A stretch of 64,000 nt of DNA from an uncultured Collinsella sp. (lineage in GTDB: Bacteria; Actinomycetota; Coriobacteriia; Coriobacteriales; Coriobacteriaceae), in NCBI GenBank assembly GCA_958435945.1, contig CAUBIC010000003.1, forward strand, positions 62,001 through 126,000, read 5' to 3'. Of the stretch, positions 24,811-32,486 are shown piece by piece; positions within the stretch are counted from its first letter, which is position 1, and each line of letters opens with the position of its first letter. The notes under the pieces were generated by a model that was not told the origin of the DNA, did no database searches, and saw nothing but the letters and a program-made list of their open reading frames with translations. Both the position numbers and the translations under genes were made by a program.

Positions 24811-25989
24811 ATGACCGCAGGTCAAAACCGCATACCCGTGAATCTTGACTATGCCGCCTCGACGCCCATGCGCGCCGAGGCGCTCCTTGCGCAGCGAGAG
24901 TACGACGACAGCGAGCTTGCGGGCGTCAACCCCAACTCACTGCACTCGCTTGGCCGCAAGGCCGCCGCACGCCTGGAAGTTGCCCGTCGCGAGATCGCCC
25001 GCAGTTTTGGCGCTCGCGTCCGCCCGTCCGAGATCGTCCTGACCAACGGCGGCACCGAGGCCAACCAGCTGGCGCTCCTCGGCCTTGCCGAGGGCGCCCG
25101 TCAGCACGACCGCAAGCGCAACCGCGTGATCGTATCTGCCATCGAGCACGATTCGATTCTGGACAACCTGCCGCTGCTGCGCGCCGCCGGCTTTACCGTC
25201 GATCTGGTGCAGCCCTGCCGTGCGGGTTATATTGAGCCTACCGCGCTCATCGAGCTGCTCGGCGACGACGTCGCGCTCGTGAGCATCATGGCAGCCAACA
25301 ACGAGACCGGCGTGGTACAGCCCATCCGAGAGCTTGCCGCGGCTGCGCACACCGCAGGCGCACTGTTCCATACCGATGCCATCCAGGGCTATCTGCATAT
25401 TCCGCTCGATGTCACCCAGCTGGGCGTCGACGCCATGTCCGTCGCAGCCCACAAAATTGGCGGTCCCGTTGCCTCCGGCGCGCTCTACGTTAAGACCCGC
25501 ACGCCGCTGCGCCCCCGCATCTTTGGCGGCGGACAGGAAGCCGGACGTCGCGCCGGCACGCAGGACCTGCGCACACAGCTGGCCTTTGCCGCTTCCGCTC
25601 GCACGCTCGCGCCCCATGTGGCCCAGGAGCGCGAGAAGCTGCAAGCCCTTTCCGACAAGCTCTACACCATGCTTACGGCCCATCCGCGCATTCACGCCAC
25701 CATGGGCGACTACGCACAGGCCGACCGTCTGCCCGGCATGGTATCGATCTACATTGACGGCATGGACTCCGAGGAGCTCATCATCAAGCTTGACGCCGCC
25801 GGCTTTGAGGTATCGGCAGGCTCGGCATGCTCGAGTGGCAGCATGGACCCCAGCCACGTTTTGAGCGCGATGGGCATCGGTCGCGAGCAGGCTCTGGGCG
25901 CACTGCGTATCTCCTTCGATGACCGCGTGAATCCGGCCGATCTGGACGAATTTGCCCAGACGCTGCTCTCGATCGTAGGTGCCGCATGA
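24811..25989 (+). CDS. Cysteine desulfurase (NifS/IscS class)
   Basis: 392 residues. The PLP lysine is Lys215 in SVAAHKIGGP. LTNGGTEANQLAL and the His/Asp cofactor motifs (NNETG; HTDAIQGY) are present. The active-site Cys340 lies in GSACSSGS. It opens with the NLDYAASTP signature, delivering sulfur for Fe-S clusters or tRNA thiolation. No adjacent iscU or mnmA is visible. The stop overlaps the NIF3 gene as ATGA. Confidence 0.95.
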   Translation: MTAGQNRIPVNLDYAASTPMRAEALLAQREYDDSELAGVNPNSLHSLGRKAAARLEVARREIARSFGARVRPSEIVLTNGGTEANQLALLGLAEGARQHDRKRNRVIVSAIEHDSILDNLPLLRAAGFTVDLVQPCRAGYIEPTALIELLGDDVALVSIMAANNETGVVQPIRELAAAAHTAGALFHTDAIQGYLHIPLDVTQLGVDAMSVAAHKIGGPVASGALYVKTRTPLRPRIFGGGQEAGRRAGTQDLRTQLAFAASARTLAPHVAQEREKLQALSDKLYTMLTAHPRIHATMGDYAQADRLPGMVSIYIDGMDSEELIIKLDAAGFEVSAGSACSSGSMDPSHVLSAMGIGREQALGALRISFDDRVNPADLDEFAQTLLSIVGAA

Positions 25990-26795
25990 TCGTCTCCGAG
26001 CTTGAACGTGCCCTGCTGGCGCGCTACCCCAAGGCGTACGCCGAGGGCTGGGATCATGTTGGGCTATCTGTGGGAGACTCCGCTGCAAAGATCACCGGTG
26101 TTGCCTGCGCACTCGACGCGACCGAGGCCAACGTGCATCGCGCTCTCGAGGCCGGCGCTAACGTGCTGCTGACGCATCATCCCATCTATATCAAGGCGCC
26201 CGAGGCCTTTTGTCCGGCCGATTCCGCGCGACCCCAGTGCAGCGCTGCGCTGTACGAGGCAGCTCGTTGCGGCGTGAGCATCATCTCGCTTCACACCAAC
26301 CTGGACCGCTCGCACGAAGCGCGTGTTCGCCTAAGTAAGTTGCTGGGCGCTGAGCCCATGAGCTCGCTGGAGCATGTGGACGACCCCGAGGCTTGCGGCC
26401 TGGGCGCCCTTGCGGCGTTCAACGACCCCTGCAGCCTGCGCGACCTTGCCGCGCGCGCCGCTACGGCGTTTGGCAGTGACCCCCGCGTGTGGGGCGAGGC
26501 CAATCGCCCGTGCAGGACCGTCGCCATTTTGGGCGGCTCCCTAGGCGACTTCGGAGAGCTCGCCATCGCCGCGGGCGCAGACGTTGTCGTGACGGGCGAG
26601 ACGGGCTACCACGTGGCGCAGGACCTGGCCTTGCGCGGGCTACCGGTAATCTTGCTCGGCCACGACCGCTCCGAGGAGCCGTTCGTTGATATATTGATGA
26701 ACTCTGCAGTTGATGCCGGGGTCGACCCCCGTCATGCGATTAAAATACTGAACCCTTGCCAATGGTGGACTGTGACAAAAGGAGAGAACTTATGA
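25986..26795 (+). CDS. NIF3/GTP cyclohydrolase I type 2-like protein
   Basis: 269 residues. NIF3 family marks: GWDHVGLSVGD near the start, a metal-binding LLTHHPIYIK, LHTNLD, and VVVTGETGYH near the C-terminus. Members form hexameric dinuclear-metal proteins whose substrate is unsettled. Both ends overlap their neighbours as ATGA, so it is co-translated with the desulfurase and the zinc-ribbon protein. Confidence 0.92.
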   Translation: MIVSELERALLARYPKAYAEGWDHVGLSVGDSAAKITGVACALDATEANVHRALEAGANVLLTHHPIYIKAPEAFCPADSARPQCSAALYEAARCGVSIISLHTNLDRSHEARVRLSKLLGAEPMSSLEHVDDPEACGLGALAAFNDPCSLRDLAARAATAFGSDPRVWGEANRPCRTVAILGGSLGDFGELAIAAGADVVVTGETGYHVAQDLALRGLPVILLGHDRSEEPFVDILMNSAVDAGVDPRHAIKILNPCQWWTVTKGENL

Positions 26796-27511
26796 GCGCC
26801 GGCGCTACGCTACTCAAGCTGCAACAGATCGATTTGGAGCTCGCCCGCAACAAGAGCGAACTTGCCAATATGCCGGAGCTCAAGGAGCTCGCTTCCAAGC
26901 GTAAGACCTACGTTAAGCTCAAGGCCGAGATGACCAAGCTCTACGCCCAGCGCAAAGACCTGGATATTGAGCTCGACGACCTCAACACCACCGAGATCCA
27001 GACCAACAACGCTATCGAGGCTGCCAAAAAGCGTCACGTCGATGGTTCTGATTACCGCGAGGTGCAGGACCTGGAGAATGAGCTTGCCACCCTGGCAAAG
27101 CGTCTGGACAAGATCGAGCACACCCGCAAGGATGTTCTTGTCGCCCATAAGGAGGCGCTCGACCGCGAGGCCCGCGCGCAGGCAATCATCGCCAAGTTCG
27201 AGGAGGGTGTGAAGGCCGACACCAAGGCCGCCCGCGCCAAGGCCGCCGACCTCCAGGCACAGATTGACGCCGCCACTAAGGAGCGCACCGCGCTTGCCGC
27301 CACGCTGCCGACCGACGTGCTCACCGACTACGAGCGCCTGCTCAAGCAGTTCCGCGGCCTGGCTGTCGAGACCATCAAGGGCAACATTCCCACCATCTGC
27401 CACACCGCGCTCCAGGCATCGTCCATGAGCGACCTCAACCACGACGGTAGCGAGATCGCGCACTGCCCGTATTGCCACCGTCTGCTGGTGCTTCCCAGCA
27501 AGGAAGCTTAA
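26792..27511 (+). CDS. Coiled-coil zinc-ribbon protein (CT398/C4-type)
   Basis: 239 residues from ATG 26792 (AAAGGAGAG upstream). An antiparallel coiled coil covers about 8-190, rich in K, E, L and A. The C-terminus is a C4-type zinc ribbon, of which only H-C-P-Y-C remains clear plus one Cys upstream (TICHTAL), so the second metal pair is atypical. Homologues sit next to NIF3 genes in many bacteria; their function is unknown. Confidence 0.88.
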   Translation: MSAGATLLKLQQIDLELARNKSELANMPELKELASKRKTYVKLKAEMTKLYAQRKDLDIELDDLNTTEIQTNNAIEAAKKRHVDGSDYREVQDLENELATLAKRLDKIEHTRKDVLVAHKEALDREARAQAIIAKFEEGVKADTKAARAKAADLQAQIDAATKERTALAATLPTDVLTDYERLLKQFRGLAVETIKGNIPTICHTALQASSMSDLNHDGSEIAHCPYCHRLLVLPSKEA

Positions 27512-28729
27512 ATGATGACGGCGGCATCCAACAATTCAATGCAACTTGAGGGAAAAACGATCCTGCTGGGCATTACCGGCGGGATCGCCGCCTATAAGTC
27601 GTGCAATATCGTGCGCCTGCTGCAAAAGCACGGCGCGCGCGTCAAGGTCGTTATGAGCGAGCATGCCACCGAGTTTGTGGGGCCGCTCACCTTCCGCGCG
27701 CTCACCAACGAACCGGTCGCGGTGGGCCTTTTCGACGACCCCTCCGACCCCATCCACCACATTTCGCTGGCACAGGAGCCCGATCTGGTGGTCGTGGCGC
27801 CCGCGACGGCCAATATCATCGCCAAGATGGCAAACGGCATCGCCGATGACCTCATCTCCACCACGCTGCTTGCCACGCCGCGACCCATCGTGATCGCCCC
27901 TGCCATGAACAACGGCATGTGGAAGGCGCCGGCGACGCAGGCCAATATGGCCGCGCTGCGCGAACGTGGTGTCCATGTGGTGGGACCCGGCAGCGGCTAC
28001 CTTGCCTGCGGCGACGTGGACACGGGACGCATGAGCGAGCCCGAGGACATCGTCGAGGCCGTCTGCGAGGTGCTGAACCCCGTCCCGCAAGACCTGGCAG
28101 GCAAGCGCATTATGATAACCGCCGGCCCCACGCACGAGCCGATCGACCCCGTGCGCTTTATCGGCAACAAATCGTCGGGCAAGATGGGCATCGCCCTGGC
28201 GGGAGAGGCCGCTCGCCGCGGTGCTGCGGTTACGCTTGTGCTGGGGCCGACATCGCTCGATGTTCCCCGCGGCGTGGAGTTCGTGCGCGTGCAGACCGCC
28301 GCAGAGATGCTGCAGGCGGCGCTGGGCGCCTTCCAGACGGCCGATGCGGCCATTTGCGCGGCCGCTGTCGCCGACTACACCCCCGCAGCCCCTGCCGACC
28401 ATAAGCTCAAAAAGGCCAACGAACGATTGGATCACATTGAACTGGTCGAGACAGTCGATATCTTGGCCGAGCTTTCGCGCCAAAAGGGGGAGCGGTGCGT
28501 GATCGGCTTTGCGGCTGAGACCGATAACGTCGTGGAGTACGCTCGGCGAAAGCTCGCCCGCAAGGGTTGCGACGCCATTATCGCCAACGATGTCTCGCGC
28601 GCCGATTCGGGCTTTGGAACCGATACCAACAAGGCCTGGATCGTGAGCACAGCGGGTACGCAAGAACTTCCCGTTCTAACAAAACCACAGCTCGCGGATA
28701 CAATTTTGGACTTGCTTCAAAATTTGTAA
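27512..28729 (+). CDS. coaBC: Bifunctional phosphopantothenoylcysteine decarboxylase/ligase
   Basis: 405 residues; ATG at 27512 abuts the upstream stop, and ATG 27515 is an alternative. The CoaC half has LLGITGGIAAYK, active-site His in PIHHISL and the PAMN motif (VIAPAMNNGMW). The CoaB half begins ITAGPTHEPIDPVRFIGNKSSGKMG. It makes 4'-phosphopantetheine from phosphopantothenate for coenzyme A. Confidence 0.97.
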   Translation: MMTAASNNSMQLEGKTILLGITGGIAAYKSCNIVRLLQKHGARVKVVMSEHATEFVGPLTFRALTNEPVAVGLFDDPSDPIHHISLAQEPDLVVVAPATANIIAKMANGIADDLISTTLLATPRPIVIAPAMNNGMWKAPATQANMAALRERGVHVVGPGSGYLACGDVDTGRMSEPEDIVEAVCEVLNPVPQDLAGKRIMITAGPTHEPIDPVRFIGNKSSGKMGIALAGEAARRGAAVTLVLGPTSLDVPRGVEFVRVQTAAEMLQAALGAFQTADAAICAAAVADYTPAAPADHKLKKANERLDHIELVETVDILAELSRQKGERCVIGFAAETDNVVEYARRKLARKGCDAIIANDVSRADSGFGTDTNKAWIVSTAGTQELPVLTKPQLADTILDLLQNL

Positions 28730-28737
28730 AAAAGTTC

Positions 28738-28783
28738 TTGCACAAGGGCAAAGTTTCGGGTTAATATACTCCCTGTTGCGAGT
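28738..28783 (+). promoter_or_regulatory. Promoter of tRNA-Pro
   Basis: TTGCAC at about 28738, an 18-base spacer and TAATAT near 28762, between coaBC and the tRNA. The leader to the tRNA is about 40 bases. Confidence 0.6.
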
Positions 28784-28809
28784 GAGAGCAGCGCAACAAA
28801 CAAAAGCTT

Positions 28810-28886
<77 letters not shown>

Positions 28887-28896
28887 GAAGTTTGCA

Positions 28897-28926
28897 GGTC
28901 AGGCACCTAGTGCCTGACCTTTTTTG
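28897..28926 (+). terminator. Terminator of tRNA-Pro
   Basis: GGTCAGGCA-CCTAG-TGCCTGACC followed by six T. Its right half (TAGTGCCTGAC, T-run, GTTT) recurs at 43201. Confidence 0.9.
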
Positions 28927-29347
28927 TTTTAAGCAGTTGTTTAATTTTCAGTAAGCAATAGGGTGCCAAAAATCTACCTACGCGATAATCGCCTTTTGCG
29001 GCTACTTGCGCGTTTTGCACGCGCTTGAGCCGATTTATTAACGCGATATGAATCTACATACGCGTAGCTGGTATACAGCCGAATACAGGCTGTATTTATC
29101 GCGGCGATTTACGTAGATATAGCGACTGTAACGAACAAGCGTGTCGCTGTATTTATTCCAGTAGTTCACTTGATCGGTGGACAAGTGGGCTGTTGCAACG
29201 AAACGCCAAGCGGGATGGGCTCTATACGAGGATGCCGCAGGAGTAATGGCGGGGGAGTGCGGCAGGCGCTCTGAGAGCCGCTGTGTGACCCCATTTCTCC
29301 TCAAACCGATAACCTATGCCACAAACATCAAACCGTTCGAGTAACCG
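28927..29347. other. AT-rich non-coding region with imperfect inverted repeats
   Basis: No gene. ATCTACCTACGCGATAATCG (from about 28976) and CGATTTACGTAGAT (29104-29117) are imperfectly inverted, and TACAGCC/GGCTGTA pairs at 29074-29094. This resembles a decayed palindromic element at the left end of the island. Confidence 0.4.
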
Positions 29348-29381
29348 CCAAAAGAAAAGCCCGCACAGGCCGTGCGGGCTT
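29348..29381 (-). terminator. Terminator of Flp-pilin/DUF6273 gene
   Basis: AAGCCCGCAC-AGGCC-GTGCGGGCTT; on the minus strand it is followed by TTCTTTTGG. Confidence 0.75.
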
Positions 29382-29392
29382 AACAGATGAAT

Positions 29393-30379
29393 CTAGAAGC
29401 ACCAAGCTGGGCAGACGCGATTCGAGTTCGTCGCGACGTAGTTGTACGACGGATCGCCGTTGCTGTTGACATAGAGGAAGAGCGCAGAGGCGCTCGGATT
29501 CAAGGAACACTCCCACCAAGCGACGCCAACACTCAGGCAATCGTTACCCGAATAATTGTTCGTCACCTTACCCTTGAAGGCCTCGTACTGGGTTCCTTCG
29601 TTTCCGATCCAAGAATAACCAGACCAGCCGCTATAAGGGGTCTCGACGATTTCGGAATAACTGAGCATGAACAGCTTGTCCGAGGTCGCCGTCACGGCGG
29701 CATTCTTGTCGGTTCCATCAACGTTGTTCGTCAGCTTCCTGACCGGCTTCACCTTGGATTGGAAATCGGAGGGCATCAGGTTCCAGATCTCGCCGGAGTT
29801 CATCTTCGCGCGGAGTTCCGACTTCTCCCAGCCACCGGCATTGGTGTTGGTGGCGTTCACGCGAGATTTGATACCCGTCGAGGCGGCGAGGAACGTCAGG
29901 CCCGTCTTGCCGCTACCATCGGCCAAGTCATCGTGGTTGATGCCGATAATCTTGTACTCGAGCGTCTGACCATCGGTGAGCTTCATCGAGAACTTCGTCC
30001 CTGCATTCATCGCGGCCTCCGCCTTGGCGAAGGCGGACGATGCCTCGCCCTTCGCGGCGATGTCCTCGGCCACGGCCTTCTGCTCTTCGAGGGTCCAGTC
30101 CTTCGCGTCCTTGGCGATAGCCGCCTGGACGGTCGCGGAATCGGTACCTGCAGACCCTCCGCCGGATGCGCCTCCCTCGACGCCGCCAACCGTCCCATTG
30201 TTCACCGTGTTGCCGACCAGGTTGAACTGGTTGCGGATGGCTCCGGCCACGCCGGGTCCCGCGAACACGATCACCAGGCCGATGACCGCGATGATCAGGA
30301 CGTACTCGATGATTCCTTGGCCTCCGGAGGCGGATACCTCTAGGAGATACCCCCCCCCGGAGGTTCTGCGCCGCTGCAT
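29393..30379 (-). CDS. Flp/Fap-type pilin fused to DUF6273 domain
   Basis: 328 residues from ATG 30379. After a short basic leader, GQGIIEYVLIIAVIGL (about 20-36) is a type IVb prepilin segment with the Glu five residues after a predicted Gly-Gln cleavage site. A Gly/Ser linker and helical stretch (about 60-125) lead to a DUF6273 domain: GWEKSELRAKMNSGEIWNLM, VKPVRKLTN, TSDKLFMLSYSEI and a Cys-rich tail ending CPAWCF. A run of nine G lies near codons 8-10, and a second ATG (30383) reads another frame, so expression may switch with tract length. A truncated paralogue is at 37247. Confidence 0.75.
   Translation of the reverse strand: MQRRRTSGGGYLLEVSASGGQGIIEYVLIIAVIGLVIVFAGPGVAGAIRNQFNLVGNTVNNGTVGGVEGGASGGGSAGTDSATVQAAIAKDAKDWTLEEQKAVAEDIAAKGEASSAFAKAEAAMNAGTKFSMKLTDGQTLEYKIIGINHDDLADGSGKTGLTFLAASTGIKSRVNATNTNAGGWEKSELRAKMNSGEIWNLMPSDFQSKVKPVRKLTNNVDGTDKNAAVTATSDKLFMLSYSEIVETPYSGWSGYSWIGNEGTQYEAFKGKVTNNYSGNDCLSVGVAWWECSLNPSASALFLYVNSNGDPSYNYVATNSNRVCPAWCF
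30350..30358 (-). repeat. G9 homopolymer in the pilin start region
   Basis: Nine C on the plus strand, that is nine G in the coding strand. With nine G, ATG 30379 is in frame with the pilin; losing one would put ATG 30383 in frame instead. The ribosome site AAGGGAGTG serves both starts. Confidence 0.7.
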
Positions 30380-30392
30380 GCATATGCGACAC

Positions 30393-30599
30393 TCCCTTCG
30401 CTCAGGGTGAATAGAAACGAGCTGAGCGTAGGGTTATCGCGGGAATCTGTCTTTGTCTTGCCGCTGCGGCATCTTGACTATTGCCATGCCTTGGGAAGGA
30501 TTACGCCGGGTACGTTCTTGTTGGAGTCGCTATGCAGTGTATTCGGGCTGATGTTCCAGTCGGAACAATCCAGATGGAAACTCCGGCACTGCTCGGACA
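30393..30599. other. Region upstream of pilin gene
   Basis: The pilin promoter should lie here on the minus strand, but no clear -10/-35 is seen. Toward 30600 it merges with the decayed thioredoxin-like gene. Confidence 0.3.
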
Positions 30600-30919
30600 T
30601 TCCCGTTAAGTCATATACAGCACTGAAATCGCACTTGGCACCGAGACCAGTTACGTCCACATCCGCGTCCGGAACGAATCGAAGCGGTATCCCGTTTCAA
30701 AACGAAGCCTCGGTCCATGAAGGAGACTTTCCCATATACATAGATTAAGATAATACCGTGTATGACGAATATGAACTTGAGCATATTCCGTCCGTATTCA
30801 TACTGGATGATCAAGGAAACATCATCGGCTTATCCGAAGGAGAGGAAGAACCTCTTGCCTTATTAAAGAAATACGCCGAATACAACGGATATAAAGCGGA
30901 AGGAGGCGACATCGAGTAA
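30600..30919 (+). pseudogene. Thioredoxin/TlpA-like gene, decayed
   Basis: Two frames on the plus strand complement each other: one ends EGDFPIYID at a stop near 30748; the other continues from about 30752 with VYDEYELEHIPSVFILDD, then GNIIGL and a helical tail to the stop at 30917. The iP-S-V-F-I-L-D-x2-G-N-I pattern is the cis-Pro strand of TlpA/thioredoxin-fold proteins. The CxxC part is not recognisable. Frameshift and missing N-terminus indicate a relic. Confidence 0.5.
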
Positions 30920-30948
30920 CTATCAAAGGCCAGATTAAGGAGCCAGCC

Positions 30949-31246
30949 ATGAAGAAATGCCTGCCCCCCATCGTCTCAGCAGCTCTTTGCCTCTCCCTTG
31001 TCATGACACCATTTGTGCCCGTTGCGGCAGCCTATGCCGACGAGGGATCTCCCGCCGAGAGCAGCGAGATCTACGTCGGAGTCAATTACGACGAAAATTA
31101 CGATATATCCCTTTTTTGAGCGCGGGCGCTGCGCGGATTCATATTCCAAGGCGTGGTGCGATTCTCACGGATCTGCAAATAACCGCCCCGTCCCTCACAA
31201 GGTCAAGCTGAACGCGAAGGAGGAGGCTTGCCTGCGCGATCTCTAG
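30949..31246 (+). pseudogene. Secreted peptide with frameshift at a T6 run
   Basis: ATG 30949 follows AAGGAG. The reading frame starts with a clear signal peptide (MKKCLPPIVSAALCLSLVM, cleavage near AAAYA-DE) and stops after 56 residues at 31117, directly after a run of six T (31112-31117). The adjacent frame continues as ERGRCADSYSKAWCDSHG to KEEACLRDL, ending 31246. One base change in the T run would restore a 98-residue secreted, Cys-containing protein. It is either a recent pseudogene or a phase-variable gene; bacteriocin-like size, but no family is recognised. Confidence 0.55.
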
Positions 31247-31366
31247 CTTGTTGGCACCGCTGAAGTTATCGCCGGTCTCGTGACAACCGGTCCTAGCGGC
31301 GGCTTTTTTGCAACCGCAATGACATCGTACCGACTTTTCATTTGCATGTTCTGAAAGGAAGTTGCC

Positions 31367-31606
31367 ATGCTGTCGCAAAATCAATCGAGATACTTGGTCA
31401 CAATCGGCTTTGCCCTGCTCGCATTACTCTTTGCTAGCGACCTTTTGCTGAAACCGCCCAAGGAACTCGTTTTGCTTGCCATAGACTGCATTTCCGCCCT
31501 TTACTTTACGGCAACCCTAATCATCGGACTAAAGGAGAGGAAAAAAGGCGCAGTCGCCGCATCCGCCGTATGCTTGATCATAACCATTGCCTCATTCTTT
31601 ATCTGA
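31367..31606 (+). CDS. Small membrane protein, 79 residues
   Basis: ATG 31367 follows GAAAGGAAG. Hydrophobic segments at about 10-27, 33-52 and 60-78 are separated by short basic loops (LKPPK, LKERKK). No family is recognised. It lies downstream of the secreted peptide; small three-helix proteins in such positions are often immunity proteins, which is inference only. Confidence 0.6.
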   Translation: MLSQNQSRYLVTIGFALLALLFASDLLLKPPKELVLLAIDCISALYFTATLIIGLKERKKGAVAASAVCLIITIASFFI

Positions 31607-31618
31607 CACATTGGTGAT

Positions 31619-31950
31619 CTAGGGGCGATATCGTAGGAATACGACCGGGAGAGCCGGGACCAGATTGCCCGGGTTGCCCGGTCGGCTCGCGCGACGGCGC
31701 GGCGGTTCCACAGAAAGCTCTCCCGACTTCACGCCGTTTCTGATCGCATTGTAGACAGCCATCTCGTCTTCGCAGTCGGCGAGCACGCGGTGTGCGTCGT
31801 CGTTTTGGATGTCCAGTAAATCTCGAAGGTCCTCCATGCACCAGCGTCCGAGATTTGGCCATGCGCGTTGCGCGAGCTGATAAGTGTCGATTGCGATGTT
31901 GTGGTTAAAGTCCAGGCCAAAGCCGTCCCAGGCAGAACAGCTTTGTTTCC
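31619..31950 (-). pseudogene. DnaQ-like 3'-5' exonuclease, 5'-truncated
   Basis: Reading the minus strand from about 31950: AWDGFGLDFNHNIAIDTYQ, then AHRVLADCEDEMAVYNAI, stop at 31619. IDT-x2-LA and AHR-x-L-x-D-C are the ExoII and ExoIII motifs of DnaQ/RNase T-type exonucleases. The first exonuclease motif (DxE) and the start are missing, so it cannot be active. The last 35 residues are Pro/Arg-rich read-through. Confidence 0.55.
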
Positions 31951-31977
31951 TTGATTATCACCTTCATCCGGACACTT

Positions 31978-32013
31978 CCCGCATTCATCCGTGTGTGTAC
32001 GGATGAATGCGGG
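31978..32013. repeat. Perfect 15-bp hairpin
   Basis: CCCGCATTCATCCGT, loop GTGTGT, ACGGATGAATGCGGG. A second stem (CCCGGCGG/CCGCCGGG) follows at about 32024-32051. They lie downstream of the membrane-anchored gene on the minus strand and may end the ABC operon. Confidence 0.6.
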
Positions 32014-32056
32014 GTTCAATACCCCGGCGGCCTGATCGGCAGACCGCCGGGAACTC

Positions 32057-32485
32057 TCACTCCTCGATAAAAGCCGGCACTCGGTTAGTCCTGCGCATCT
32101 TGAAATCGCCAGTCTCGTGGGAGACGTAGAGAATGCCGTCCATCCCATCTCGCGATGCATATGAAAGGTGAACAGAACCGCAATCCGCTCCATCATTGTC
32201 GAGAAGATCGAACGAATTCGGGTCGCTCGTTGCGGCCAAACGACCACTCAGACAAGAGCCATCGTCATTACAGATTTGCCATTCCATGTCTTCGCCTGCA
32301 AGAATCGCCATAGACGGCCTGGTCGCGCCATCGTTGACATACATCCCGTCTATGCCAAACCCATTTTCAGCGCCATCGATGAACGACTGCCCGGACCTAT
32401 ACCTCGCAAATGATGCACATAGCACCATTGCAAGACAAAGTACAGAGCCAACAATCGCTATCTTTGTATAGCTCTTGCCTATCAT
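32057..32485 (-). CDS. Membrane-anchored protein paired with the fused ABC exporter
   Basis: 142 residues from ATG 32485 (GGAGG upstream; GTG 32494 is in frame but poorer). One N-terminal helix (about 8-28) and an extracytoplasmic domain with four Cys in two close pairs (CNDDGSC; later DCGS). Its start overlaps the exporter's stop, so the two are translated together. No family is recognised. By position it could be an immunity lipoprotein or a transporter accessory; there is no lipobox of the usual form. Confidence 0.65.
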   Translation of the reverse strand: MIGKSYTKIAIVGSVLCLAMVLCASFARYRSGQSFIDGAENGFGIDGMYVNDGATRPSMAILAGEDMEWQICNDDGSCLSGRLAATSDPNSFDLLDNDGADCGSVHLSYASRDGMDGILYVSHETGDFKMRRTNRVPAFIEE

Positions 32486-32486
32486 G

